From Amblyomma americanum (Eukaryota; Arthropoda; Arachnida; Ixodida; Ixodidae): a stretch of DNA of 64,000 nucleotides. Below the pieces are notes generated by a model. It had not been told where the DNA came from. It saw only the letters and a program-made list of their open reading frames with translations, and made no database searches. Below, piece by piece: positions 43,086-54,393 of this stretch (position 1 is its first letter; the number at the start of each line of letters is the position of its first letter). Location of the stretch: the NCBI RefSeq assembly GCF_052857255.1, contig NC_135507.1, forward strand, positions 73,006,330 through 73,070,329. Reading direction: 5' to 3'. Made by a program: the position numbers and the translations under genes.

Positions 43086-45887
43086 TGCCGACATGACTTG
43101 GTACCCAGCAAAGTCCTAAGTTTTGTCCTTGAGCTACGGCTGTTGTTATGTTCTGTATGTGGCCGCCAAGCAGGGGGTTACTGCATTTCTAGAATGAAGG
43201 GCTGTGAGCACATTCAGTGAGTCTCTGCAAAAAATACTGTTTGCGAAGTTCTCGTTCACTACTTTTCCTATGGCTACACGGATGACGTAACATTGCGCAG
43301 TGAAGACGGAAGCGCACCGTGGAAGTCTTACTATTTTATTCCAATTTCCCTGTATAACCGCGCTTTCAACGTATGCATCTATTTTTGAACCATCAGTATG
43401 AAAAGCTGCGACAGTACTGTACTTTTCCTCAAGTGTGAAGAATTCTTGTAGTTTATGTTGTTGCGGAATTTGTTTTGTTACGGAACTGTGTAAGAGCGAA
43501 ATCACAGATTTCAGGGAAATTGTGCCATGGCGGCAGTGAATCTCGCCCTCGGGCAATGTTTGGCAATATGTCTAGTATTCCAAGGTTCTGGCACATCTTT
43601 TCAAATCGCAAGAGTGGCCGAGTAGCTTACGGCTTTTTGCTGCAGAGTGTTCTAGAAAGGCATTTTGTAGCGATAGGGTAACATAGATGCTTATGCAGTG
43701 AACGGATTTTGATAAAGTATGAGCATGTGAGCACGGCTCCTCTATCTGTAAGCTATGTTTAATTGGCTTCTGCATGGAGACTGTTTATGGGTGATCTCGT
43801 GTACGCACCAGTGGAGAGACGCAAACTTAAATTATGTACTGGATGTAGCCGTTCAAGGTACAATGGTCTCTCTGACCCATACACTATACATCCGTAATAT
43901 AGGGTAGAGCGTACTACTGAGCGGTATATTTGTGATAGACATGTCCTACCGACTCCCCAGTGTTTTCTCGACAGCACTTGAAATATGTTCAGGGATCGAG
44001 AAGCTTTCTTTTTAAACGCATTTATGTGAGGCAGGAAGGTGAGATTTCTGTCGCATGTAATACCTATATTTTTATGTTCTTTTATCACGGGTAAGTCTAT
44101 TTCGTTCAGGTGTGGGGTGGGATCTATCTGCATGCCTCGTCTGAGTGAGAAAAGAATGGCCACCGATATCTTTGGAGAAAAACGGAAGCCATTTGGGTCT
44201 GCCCATATTGCCAGTTTATTTATTGTGAGTTGTATCTGTCGTTCGCATGTTGATGTATTCGAGGATGTGCAAGCTGTCTGCAGGTGATCTACATAGAATA
44301 CTTAACGCACCTTGAGATGATTTTCTTCACAGAATTCATTTTTACAGTAAAGAGTGTGGTGCTCAAAATACATCTTTGAGGTACTCCATTTTCTTGGACA
44401 AAATTCTTTTAAAAGGGTGAGTTCAACATACTGGCGCGGATGCCCAGTGCAGCCAAGTCCTGAATAATCCCAAGCCTCCACGTTGTGTCATATGCCTTCT
44501 CTAAATGAAAGAAGACAACTAAAAGTGCTGTCTGTGTATAAAAGCCTCACGAACAGTGTTTTCAAGACGAACCAGGTGGTCGGGGGTGGAGCAAGCCCTT
44601 CTAAAACCGCATTGATGGAAATCCAGAAGCTCCCGGTCTTCTAACACGAATGTTTGTATGATATTCAATACACTTTCAAAGGATTTCGCTAGACAGCTAG
44701 TCAGAGCTATGGGCCTATAGCTGCAGGGATGGGTAGAGGGCTTCCCGGGTTTCAGTAATGGATCAATATTGACCATCTTCCAGGCTTCGGGAAGTCTCCG
44801 CGATACCCAAACTTCGTTAAAAAAATAAATGTGCCTCCACAGCAGGTTCAGAGAGAGGAGCTAACATTTGATAATGTATTTCATCTGTGCTAGGTGCAGT
44901 TTGCTTACCAGCGGACAGTAGTTTATTAATTTCTTGAATTGTAAGTTATTACAGGGTTCATTTGTGCCGCCACTTGTCGGCAGTATTAGTCTTTAAGCTG
45001 TGTTTTTGTATTTGAGGAATGATTCTGTGAATTGAAATGAACTGGAAACTGCAGAAAAATGTTCGCCTAAAATATCTGCCTATTCTAAATTTGTCTGTAT
45101 GCCAGGGTTTGATAGAAACGGAACTGTGATTGGGGAATAGCTGCTATTTATCTTTTATACCATCTCCCACATTTGTTTTGACGTTATTGAGCTGTTTATT
45201 GAGGACCAGTAACCTTTGCATGAAGTTTTTCTGCATTACGGCGAATATATCGAGTATTTGATCTGACCTTTTTGAAATTAGTGATATTCTCCTGCGTTGG
45301 GTACGTACGGAAAATTCCAAAAAATTTGTTTTGTTTCTTTTTTGCGTCTCGGCATTCTTGTGTATACCAAATTTTAAGATTCTGCTTTACTACTCCACAT
45401 GACCGAGGAATTTCGAGGCATGCAGCGGTAAAAATACAGTTTTTGATAGCCTTATTCAGTTCAGCTATGCTGAGATCATCTGAAACTAATATATCTAAGC
45501 TGGCCCTTTCTCTAAAAAAGTACCCAGTCGACCAAATGCAACTTCTACCGTCGTGGTTTCGTTGGGGTGACTTGCGGTAGGGATGTTAGGCTTATTAATA
45601 CAGGGATGTGGTCGCTGCCGTATAGGTTATTACATCGCACTTAAAATTACAAAAGAGATAGTGAACTAAAAGAGAAAACTATGGAACTCATTTTTCCCGT
45701 GCACAGAGAGCAGTATCTATCTTTTGCCGGGGTTTAGGAGCAAACTTTATTACTTAAAATAAATCTATAATACGACCTCTTGCATCAGTGCGTGCACTTC
45801 CCGAAAAACCAGAGTTGGCATTAAAATCACCAGCTAGCAGATATGGCTCTGGCAGCTGTTCTAAAAGGGATTGTAAATCATGAAGCG
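43086..45887 (-). pseudogene. LINE F, 3' part: endonuclease C-half, RT and RNase H
   Basis: Reading leftwards from the Penelope insertion: endonuclease LPEPYLLAGDFNANSGFSG, RT fingers LLKPGKPSTHPCSYRPIALT and QCGFRRACSTPDHLVRLE. The active site is YVDH where YVDD is expected (second Asp codon is CAC, complement of 44284-44286). The thumb (HKNIGITCDRNLTFLPHINA) and RNase H (FHTDGSKIDAY, FCRDSLNVLTALHS, CWVPSHVGIK) follow, cut off at about 43086 against the end of LINE E. Many frameshifts; an old copy. Confidence 0.85.
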
Positions 45888-45897
45888 TTACTCTTAG
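45888..45897. repeat. Target-site duplication of the Penelope-like element, left
   Basis: ttactcttag, repeated at 48907-48916. Joining the LINE F sequence across it restores a continuous endonuclease frame. Confidence 0.85.
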
Positions 45898-45933
45898 TTT
45901 AGGAGGGTAGATGTGTAGGCCAGTTGGTGAGAC

Positions 45934-46366
45934 ATGAAGGAACTAGACACCGCAGCGGACACGGGACAGAGAAAGAAGACGACACAGGGCGGTACTTGCA
46001 ACTAAAATTTTATTTTAAACTTCATGGCTTTATAAAGAGAGAGGCACGTGTGATCCTACAATCAAGAAAAAAGGGGGAATGAAAAGCAACAGATAACAAG
46101 ACCTAACTGACAACAATGCACATGAAAGATATGCGAGTCACAATCTACAGAAATCAGACTTTAAAACGTTATGCAATGCTCATCATGCGAGTCAGAATCT
46201 ACAGATATCAGAAGTGTTAAAAACCGTCGACCGCATGTGGAGGCATGAAAACCACAAGACAAAGGAAGAAATGAACGTCAAAAGGAAGCAGCCCAACCTG
46301 TTACCTGTCAAGGAAACCTAGTTATTTTTAGAGAATGGAAACCGAAGGCGAACTAACGCATTCATC
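45934..46366 (+). repeat. Penelope-like element terminal inverted repeat, left
   Basis: Reverse complement of 48475-48907. It includes an internal pair of near-identical tgcgagtca.aatctacaga units about 60 bases apart. Being complementary to the right repeat, it carries an antisense copy of the last ~22 endonuclease codons. Confidence 0.95.
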
Positions 46367-48067
46367 ATTGGCCAAAAACATATTCCTGGAGGCAAGTGGG
46401 ATTCTTCAACGCTTGGCTTCGAAATGTGTGCTTTGAAAGCTTTGGTCTTAGATCGTCTGGTTGGAGGCGATGGCAGGACTTTCGGCGCACAACGCAGCAG
46501 TCGACAGATTTCCTTTGGAACCGCTTGCGCCACCAGCTCCCAAGGAAAGGCAAAGGGAAAGAAGTGGGCGTTGTTCCAGTTACCTTCCTCGGCAACGTGA
46601 ATGTTCCTGCAGAAGTGGGGGCCGTATTACAGCATGGCCCCAAGTACAGCTTGGAACCATCGGTGGACAAGTATGACCTTCTAGCGTCCGTGCACAGAGT
46701 GGCCAACAGGGCTCTGGCTGAGGAGAGGACACCCTGCCTTTTGGAAAGCGTCAAAAGTTTGCGAAAGAATTTCACCAAGAAGTCTGGTAGCTCAAAAGTT
46801 ATACGTGAAGTTGCCTGCTACTTCCGGGAAAATGACCTCGCTCTTGTCCAGGCTTACAAGGAAGGTGGCTTCACCGTACTTCCGCAGAGCCTATTTCAAC
46901 AAAAAGCCATCAGTGCCGTGAGTAAGAACTTTAAGCCTGTTTCTCAAAAAACTTCCAAAGTTAAGAGCAGGGCAGTGGCTCTTTTAGATAAACTCAACCT
47001 ACAGAAGCTATACAAACAGGTGCTGGGATGTGATTTGAACGTTCTGAGCATCTTCACGGCAAAGACGCATAAAGATCTGTGCCCATTCAGGGCTATTGTT
47101 ACAGAAAGAGGAAGCTGGCAGGCCCAAGTCAGCAAGTTCCTTAAAACACATTTGGGACAACTAAAGCCTGAAGATCCTTTCAAGATAGCTGGGTCTGACA
47201 CCTTGGTTGCAGCATTGACTTATGGTGTTCCAAGTGCCAACTGTGCGTTCTCCGTCGACGTGGAAAAGTTGTTTTACTCGATTCCGCACGATGTACTTTT
47301 CAGTGCAGTAAGAGAACTGATAGACGTTGCCGGGGTTGTTGGATTCCAGAATACCTGTGGTGTGTCGCCTGATTCTTTTATGGAGCTGCTCGGTTTTTAT
47401 CTTGATTCTACTTTTGTTTCCTTTGGCGAGAAATTGTATGTGCAGAAAAAAGGAATTTGTATAGGTTCCAGTGTCACGCCAGTGCTGTGTGAAATCTTTC
47501 TTGCGCGTCTAGGCCGAGTGCTCGAGCTCAAGCTAACCCAACCTTTCATAGCAAAGATCTTCAGATATGTAGACGACTTTTTAATTATTTTGAAACTTTC
47601 TTCTCATGACTCTGACAGAAGTAGCTAGCAAGATCTTAAGTGTATTCTCAAACTGTTCACAATTTCTCAAATTCACTCTAGAACTTCCACAAAACGGATC
47701 CATTCAGTTCCTGGATTTAAAGTTATCTTTTAACAGAATTGATCATTTGTGCTGGGCCTTCCAACCTAGGTCAAAGAAAGCATTGCTGCCTTTTGATTCC
47801 TCCCACTCCAAGGTGGTAAAACGGGGAATTGCCTCCTCCTATTTTAGATCCGCAGTTTTAAAATCATGCACTCATATGTTGAAGTCCAGTTTTTCCCTTC
47901 ATGTAGAGCGGCTGGAAAAGGCAGGGTACCCGAGGTTTTTGTTAACCACGGTGGCTGAAACAGTCGCCATTAAGCTCCGTAAAAAGAAAAAAAGGAGTTG
48001 CTTCCCAAGAACCAGCCGGCCAGAAAAAAGTGGAAGTTATTCCCTACCTGCACAGGGTTTCACATAA
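46367..48067 (+). pseudogene. Penelope-like reverse transcriptase, frameshifted near the active site
   Basis: The frame is open upstream of GTG 46396 and runs to 47626. It includes VTFLGNVNVPAEVGAVLQHG, the palm segment FSVDVEKLFYSIPHDVLF, GICIGSSVTPVLCEIFLARL and the catalytic FRYVDDFLIIL. A lesion near 47612 moves the frame; it continues at 47606-48067 with the conserved QFLDLKLSF and thumb-like PRSKKALLPFDSSHSKVVKRG. PLE RTs are related to telomerase RT. One frameshift within an otherwise long frame suggests a modest age. Confidence 0.85.
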
Positions 48068-48540
48068 TCTCAAAAAGATTTCAGGCAAATATGGCATCGA
48101 CATTGTATTTTCGGCACCCTGTAAGCTCTCTAGATATTGCAATCTAGTGGGAAAGGGGGACTCGATTCGAGGAACTTGCGGCAAGAAATATTTTGGAAGA
48201 AAATAAGCGTGTCGCATGTGTAACAGGGGTAATATACAAGATCCCCCTCAGTTGTGGGCGTTTTTATATTCGACAAACCGGTAGGTGCTTAAATGATCGC
48301 TTGAGAGAACATGCGCGTTCCTTAGGGGAGGCGGGGGGTTCGAATCTGCCTGTTCATTGCCGCAAGTGTCGGGGTTGTTGGCCTCAGTTCAGCCAGACCC
48401 TGATCGTTGGAAGAAGGAAGGGGCAGCTTGAGAGAGAGATTATGGAGGCCATTGCCATCTTGCGCTCGCAACCGGATGAACGCGTTAGTTCGCCTTCGGT
48501 TTCCATCCTCCAAAAAGAACTGGGTTTCCTTGACAGGTAA
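48068..48540 (+). pseudogene. Penelope-like GIY-YIG endonuclease domain
   Basis: After a short frame-broken linker (SHNLKKISGKYGIDIVFSAP) the frame 48193-48540 contains GVIYKIPLSCGRFYIRQTGR followed by CLNDRLREHARS, the GIY-YIG core with the catalytic Arg in NDRLREH. C-terminal Cys/His residues (HCRKCRGC) and LQKELGFLDR at the end complete it. The last codons lie inside the right terminal repeat. The domain nicks target DNA to prime integration. Confidence 0.85.
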
Positions 48541-48907
48541 CAGGTTGGGCTGCTTCCTTTTGACGTTCATTTCTTCCTTTGTCTTGTGGTTTTCATGCCT
48601 CCACATGCGGTCGACGTTTTTTAACACTTCTGATATCTGTAGATTGTGACTCGCATGATGAGCATTGCATAACGTTTTAAAGTCTGATTTCTGTAGATTG
48701 TGACTCGCATATCTTTCATGTGCATTGTTGTCAGTTAGGTCTTGTTATCTGTTGCTTTTCATTCTCCCTTTTTTCTTGATTGTAGGATCACACGTGCCTC
48801 TGTCTTCATAAAGCCATGAAGTTTCAAATAAAATTTTAGTTGCAAGTACCGCCCTGTGTCGTCTTCTTTCTCTGTCCCGTGTCCGCTGCGGTGTCCAGTT
48901 CCTTCAT
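48475..48907 (-). repeat. Penelope-like element terminal inverted repeat, right
   Basis: Reverse complement of 45934-46366, same length (433 bases), about a dozen differences. It contains the endonuclease stop and an aataaaattt near 48828. Confidence 0.95.
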
Positions 48908-48916
48908 TACTCTTAG
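48907..48916. repeat. Target-site duplication of the Penelope-like element, right
   Basis: ttactcttag, identical to 45888-45897. Confidence 0.85.
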
Positions 48917-50480
48917 GTGTGGCTGAAGATATATGATACATATTGTGAGTATTTTAAAATGAAGGCTGGTGACTGCGACGGCTTCGTATTTGGTTTTATG
49001 TTTGATCTCGCGGGTTGCTACACAATTCTGGATGACAATAGCAACACCTCCAGACAGCTAGCTTGCTTGCTTTCGGTCACACCGAAAGACATTATACTTG
49101 TTTAAAATATTTTTTTTGTTTTGGACTTAAGTTGGTACCGTAAGCATAAAGCCAGCGGGGAAATTGTGTTTAAAAGTTCTTTTATGTCACCGTAGTTATT
49201 CATTAAATCCTCGGCAGTTCCACTGTATAAGGAACGGCATGTTTGACGGGCGTAGTTAAAACTTAGGATACCGGTTTTGGGGGTGCCATTACTGGGGTCT
49301 TTTTTCTTTTCCGCTCCAGGGAGCTGTGCCTCTGCTGCAGCAAAGGCGAGTTCTGAGTTATGTCCATCGCCTCAGTAGAGGCTGTGGACTTCCGCGGTGA
49401 ACCCGCGGGTGTACGGTTTGTGGACTTCGCCCGACTGGGGGAAGCCTTGCGGGCGGCCGACTGAGAGGCCGGCTGCCACTTGTTCAGAGGTGGCAGGGCA
49501 GCCATCGCTGCGTCTGCCGGGGGCGGGTGTGGCCCTGCCTCAGGCTTTGCCTGGGCAGTGGCCGAAGCCTTGTGTGGTGTGCCGCCCCTGCGCACCACAT
49601 CGGCGAAATTTGCTTTTTTTTTGCTGTGAACTGCAATGCTGAGGGGAGTATTTTTCTTGCTACTTCATAAGTTATGTTTTCCTTTGTCTTTATTGTTATT
49701 TTTCCTTCTCTCTCTTCCAGGTCGGACACTACCTCGAGTACGCGGGGTGATCTCCTTCGCAGTTCGCTCACAGTGGTGAGACATTGCAGTCTACAGATTC
49801 ATGATTGTTTGACGAACATTTGGCACATTTTTGGCGGCCACGACAGGTCTGTGAGCCATAGCGAAATCTTTGACATTTGAAGCAGCGTCTGGGATTTGGG
49901 ATGTAGAGATTTATATATTTTTTAAAGATATCCTATTTCTATGGTTAAGGGAAGTTGGCTGGAGGCAAAGGTCAGGACTATGTATTTTGTTGGTATTTCC
50001 TTGTCGTCTTTTCGGATTTTGATACGATGGAATTCGGTGGCGTCCTGGTCTTTCAGACCCTCCAACCTTTCTTCTTCAGAAAGGTTCAGGAAATAATGCT
50101 CAGATATCACCCCTTTTACTCAGTTTGGTGATCGCTGGGTAGTTACGGTTACACGAATGTCTCCGAAGGACACATAGGTTGGGAGTTTTTAGTAATGTGC
50201 TTTTTTTCGGATTTGGAGCAGGAGGTCGCCACTGGCTAAATTCGTCACCTTGAAGCCAAGGCCCAGCACGTCTGTGAGTGATTTGGAAACAACGAATGGA
50301 GACATTTTTCTGGCTGGTTACTCAGCATCTTCACTATGCACGACGTGATACATAGAGAAATATTATTTTGTTTTTGGAAACACTAGGCAGTTATGTCTTC
50401 GGTACGCACTCTCCAGAATGCGATCATTTTGTGAGGAAGGTGGAGCCATAAAGTGCGTTTAATGTTCGGTCATGATGTCA
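48917..50480 (-). pseudogene. LINE F, 5' part: ORF1 and endonuclease N-half
   Basis: Endonuclease N-terminal sequence lies at 48917-49240. ORF1 spans about 50480-49265. Its first zinc knuckle reads CFKCQRFRYGSQTC, where the expected His is Tyr; the second (CAKCSSNNHESVDC) is intact. Frames 49922-50110, 49484-49771 and 49263-49598 are successive pieces, the last one Pro/Ala/Lys-rich. A T9 run near 49613-49621 marks one frameshift. Confidence 0.8.
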
Positions 50481-51099
50481 GCCGCCCATGGAGCCCAACG
50501 AGGGGACGGGACAGGAACTTGCAAGCAAGTCCTGCTAACGCCTGCTGTGCACGTCAAGTATGACCAAATATGGCACAACTCAGTGTAGTTGGTACTTAAT
50601 CCTTTCCATCAGGAAGAAGGAAAAATAAATAAAAGAGGAGAAGACAGGCAAGTTTTGAGAAAGAAGATAGGAAAGTGAAAAATGAAGGGGTAGAAAGGAA
50701 AAGGCGACTGCCGATTTCCCCCGGTCGGGCCAGCCGGAGGTGCTGTCTACAGGAAGCTGGGGCCAAAGTGGTGTGTTACCCCTCCGCCGAGGGGCCTTAA
50801 AGGTTCAAACGCTCGGCATCGGCTCAACCACCAGGAGCCCCTTTTACCCGGACACGGCAATGCCACGCACGGCTAGGCGCGGGTGCTCGGGTCCGTGGTG
50901 ATGAACTGTTCATCATCATCCCCTTGCGGGGATGTCCCTGGGGATGCTCGAGAAGCCGTGGTGTCGCCACGCACCAACACCTGCAAGCTGCAGACACCGC
51001 CCTGAGGGGAAATTTTGGCTTCTAGGAGCTTGGCGTTTTTGGTCACGTTGTCAGCGCACAACGTGTTCGTCCGGGTCCTGACAAGACCGCTGCCATCTC
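50481..51099. other. Possible 5' leader of LINE F and unassigned GC-rich DNA
   Basis: The A-rich part (50620-50700) and GC-rich part (50700-51010) have no clear reading frame beyond 62 codons on the minus strand. Position suggests part of it is the LINE F 5' UTR, but the element start cannot be placed. Confidence 0.35.
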
Positions 51100-52500
51100 A
51101 GGTTTTCCACGCCCAACTGACAAATAAGCCGTTCGGTGGTTTTTGGGTCTGTGCTCGTATTAACGGCGCTTTGTTCAAAATTTCTCGCGAATCCCCGAAA
51201 CGTTAAACTCACTAACTCGCGACGTCAAGCCCTTTGTGTGGGGAAGCGACCAAGAGGCTGCATTTGTCGAGCTTCGCAGCCGTCTACAGCGTACTCCGAT
51301 ACTCGCCCATTTCGATGAGCACGCTGCCACGGACATCCACACTGATGCCAGCAATGTTGGCCTTGGTGCGGTATTGATCCAGTGGCAAGATGGTGCCGAA
51401 CGGGTCATCAATTATGCCAGCCGAACACTTACGCGCTCCGAGACCAATTATTCTACGACAGAGAAAGTGATATGGACCATTAGCAAGTTCCGACCGTACC
51501 TCTATGGGCGACCCCTTCGTGTGGTAAGCGACCGTCCCTAATTATGCTGGCTGGCGAGCATCAAAGACCCCTCAGAATGCTTGGCTAGATGGAGCTTACG
51601 CTTGAAAGAATACGACTTAACAGTAGTCTGCAAGTCGGGCCCTAAGCATCATGATTCGGACTGTTTGTCGTGCGCGCCTATCACAATCGGTCAAGAAGAA
51701 CCCGCTGATGATTTTCTTTTCCTGGGCGCTGTTAGTACCACCAATACGGCGCAGCGTCAGCGGACGGACTCGGAGTTCACGCCGCTCATCGATTACCTCG
51801 AAGGCGTCGACGCTCGCATCCCATGTGCTCTTCGTCGTGGGCTCCACACCTTCACTTTACAGTCTGGTATTATCTACAAGCGCAACTTCGCCAGCAATAA
51901 ATAAGCGTTCCTACTTGTCGTACCATCGCAGTTGCGGCCAGAGATTTTGAGCGCCTGTCACGATGACCCTCCGCCGGCCATCGCGGAGTAAGTCGTACAC
52001 TCGTGTGGATTAAACAAAAGTATTATTGGCACAGGTTACTCCCATCTGTGCGATCCTACGTAAAAACATCCCGTGCCTGCCATTGTCGGATGTCTCCTGC
52101 GTTGAATCTAGACTAATTTCTTCACCCCCTCGATCCACCGAAGTCCCCTTTCACCAAGTGGGCATTGATCTCCATCGCCCTTTTCCGAACTCTTCATCTG
52201 GAAAGCGTTGGATCGTCGTTGCCACCGACGATCTGACACAGTACGCTGAGACCACGTGCCTTGTCAAAGGCACTGCTGCTGAAGTGGCGCAGTTCTTCGT
52301 TCACAATATTGTCCTACGTCATGGAGCCCCCGTCGTTGTCGTTATTGACCAGGGAACTGCTTTCGCTGCACGCTTAACCGAGTCCGTGATGACTCTAATG
52401 CAAACCAGCCATCGACGTGCTACGGCCTATCACACACAGACAAACGGGTTGGTATAGAGCGACTCAACCGCACACTAGCCGACATGCTTTCTATGTATGT
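51100..52500 (+). pseudogene. Gypsy pol remnant: RNase H, linker and integrase core
   Basis: The plus strand reads KPFVWGSDQEAAFVELRSRL and the RNase H ATDIHTDASNVGLGAVLIQW, NYASRTLTRSETNYSTTEKV, then a TAA at about 51540 followed by LCWLASIKDPSECLARW. The zinc-finger region is damaged. The integrase core begins VGIDLHRPFPNSSSGKRWIV and continues to VVVVIDQGTAFAARLTESVM and the AYHTQTNGLV region, where a stop replaces the normal run to the catalytic Glu. RT is absent. A different, older element than the one at 1-4927. Confidence 0.85.
51705..52229 (+). repeat. Gypsy internal direct duplication, copy 1
   Basis: Matches 52754-53245 from ctgatgattttc to gccaccgac. It carries about 80 extra bases around 51970-52060 that copy 2 lacks. 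Confidence 0.85.
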
Positions 52501-52512
52501 TGACGTCAAGCA

Positions 52513-53010
52513 TTGAACTGGAGCACCATTATGCCGTACGTAACGTTTGCGTACAACACCGCCCTACAGGAGACAACGCGTCTGACCCCCTTTCAGCTTG
52601 TCATCGGTCGGCAAGTGACCACTCGGTTGGATGCTATGTTGCCCGTTGACCCCCACTGCGACTCTAACGCTGACATCGCCGTAGACACCTTCATTCAGCT
52701 TGCTAAGGAAGCGCGGCAATTGGCACGCCTGCGAATTAACCGTCAACTGGAGACTGATCATTTTCCTTTCCAGTGCGCTGTTAGTACCACCCAAATAGCG
52801 CAGCTTCAGCGGGCGGACTCCGAGTTCGCGCGGCTCCTCGATTACCTCGAAGGCGTCGACGCTCGCATCCCGCGTGCTTTTCGTCGTGGGCTCCACACCT
52901 TCACTATACAATCTGGTGTTCTCTACAAGCGCAACTTTGCCAGCAACAAAGAAGCGTTCCTGCTTGTCGTACCATCACAACTGCGGCCAGAGTTTGAGTG
53001 CCTGTCGTGA
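52513..53010 (+). pseudogene. Gypsy integrase C-part fused in frame to a duplicated RNase H-integrase linker
   Basis: The 165-codon frame starts with the integrase C-terminal part (MPYVTFAYNTALQETTRLTP) and, after LARLRINRQLE, switches to sequence homologous to 51705 onward (AVSTTQIAQLQRADSEFARL). The switch is in frame, so an internal duplication or template switch made a chimeric ORF. Confidence 0.8.
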
Positions 53011-53245
53011 TGCACCCTCCGCCGGTCATCTCGGAATAAGTCGGCCCAGGATACCCGATCGGTGCGGGTCTACGGAAAAACATGCCGTGACTGCTAACGT
53101 CGGAAGTCAACTCCGTTGAAACCAGCCGAATTTCTTCACGCCGTCGATTCACCGAGGATTTCTTTTCACCAAGTGGGCATGGTCCTCCTTGGCCCTTTTC
53201 CGAAGTCTTCGTCTGGAAAGCATTGGCTCGTCGTTTGCCACCGAC
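52754..53245 (+). repeat. Gypsy internal direct duplication, copy 2
   Basis: Diverged by eye in roughly one base in ten from 51705-52229. Homology ends on the right within the first integrase motif (LLGPFPKSSSGKHW). Confidence 0.85.
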
Positions 53246-54393
53246 ACCCTGTGTTCTGGCTTTTTCTATCTTGTGTAATATGTTTCTCAGTAACGGTTCG
53301 CTTGCATATCTGCAATGTATTGCCCTGGTCACGTTAAGCGAATCTGTGTAGATTATGCTGTTTTGGATGTTATTATTTATTATTCTGCCTACAGCTAGAG
53401 AGTAGTGTTGTGTTGGGTTTTATGGTTCATAGGCAACTAAGGCCATCTTGCGCCAAGCTTGAGGCACAGGAGAAATCTCTGGATAATTTTATAGAAATGT
53501 GAAAATTGTCGGTGGTGCAGAGTGCTTAAATGTTTTAAAATTACCTCACGATGATGACACTCCCAAAGGCATCTTCTACCTTGCCACACTTTCGATCTAG
53601 ACGACGTTGTTGTTACCCTCAAAGAATGGCACATGCCCACAAAGAGGGATTGGCCAAGAATTGGGCGCTACGTTGTTGGCATTTGCGGTTTGCATCTCTG
53701 GCCTCCTTGTCTGGGGCTGGCACGCAGTTGGCGCCAGCAGAGCGCGCCGTTATAATGACGACCTCGGGTGCAACGCCACCCTCTCCCGTCGCTATATCGA
53801 CGTCCGGGCTATATCGACGCATTTGATCGTTTTCTGTTTTATAATTGTTTATATTATTATCTAATCATTCTACAGTCATCAAACTTGGCGTGTCCCCACT
53901 ATCTGATGCTACCATTGGCGTTATTCGTGGAAGAGAGCGTTACACCGGACGCGCGAGTTTAAGCCATTAAAGGCTTCCGCCTTAAAATCCTCTTCAGTGC
54001 ACTGTTAAAGCTGTGCCTCACGTCGGGGGCCAAAAAATATTTGATTGTTGCTTCGGATGCGTGCTGGTTTGTGGACAAGGCTGAATAACGTCACTGCTGC
54101 TATTCGCATTCTGTCGAGAGTGCCTTTGTCTGAAGCTTTTGGAAGATGAAGACTTAAAGGGGCAATGAAACGTAGTATTCCAGCATGAACTGTTCGCCCC
54201 GCTAAATTACCCATATCTGAAAACCAAAAATGAACCTCCGTTAAATATAAACTGATACTGTGGGACAACTATTTATTACATGATTTTTTCCCCTTTCAGA
54301 CAACAGCACTGTGTTCTGGCAACATTTCAGAACGCCCTTATCACAGTTTCGTGAACCAAAGTTTATTTTCGTGAAGATGTGTTTTTATTAGTC
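53246..54393. other. Mostly unassigned DNA with a LINE 3'-end-like patch
   Basis: The patch gggttttatggttcataggcaactaaggccatcttgcgccaa (about 53416-53460) resembles the end sequence at 56850-56895 and is probably a minus-strand LINE 3' end. The rest shows no coding or repeat signature. Confidence 0.4.

Larger units (their letters stand above)
45898..48906 (+). mobile_element. Penelope-like element with long terminal inverted repeats
   Basis: The 3-kb element carries an RT and a GIY-YIG endonuclease, the defining pair of Penelope-like elements. Its ends are 433-base inverted repeats (45934-46366 and 48475-48907) with about a dozen mismatches by eye. Between the left duplication and the left repeat lies a 36-base extra segment (45898-45933) that has no partner at the right end; Penelope elements are known for a short extra tail of about this size next to one terminal repeat. 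The flanking target is LINE F, on the opposite strand. Confidence 0.9.

Noticed and set aside
46365..46778. 137-codon minus-strand frame
   Set aside because: Antisense of the Penelope RT N-terminal region.
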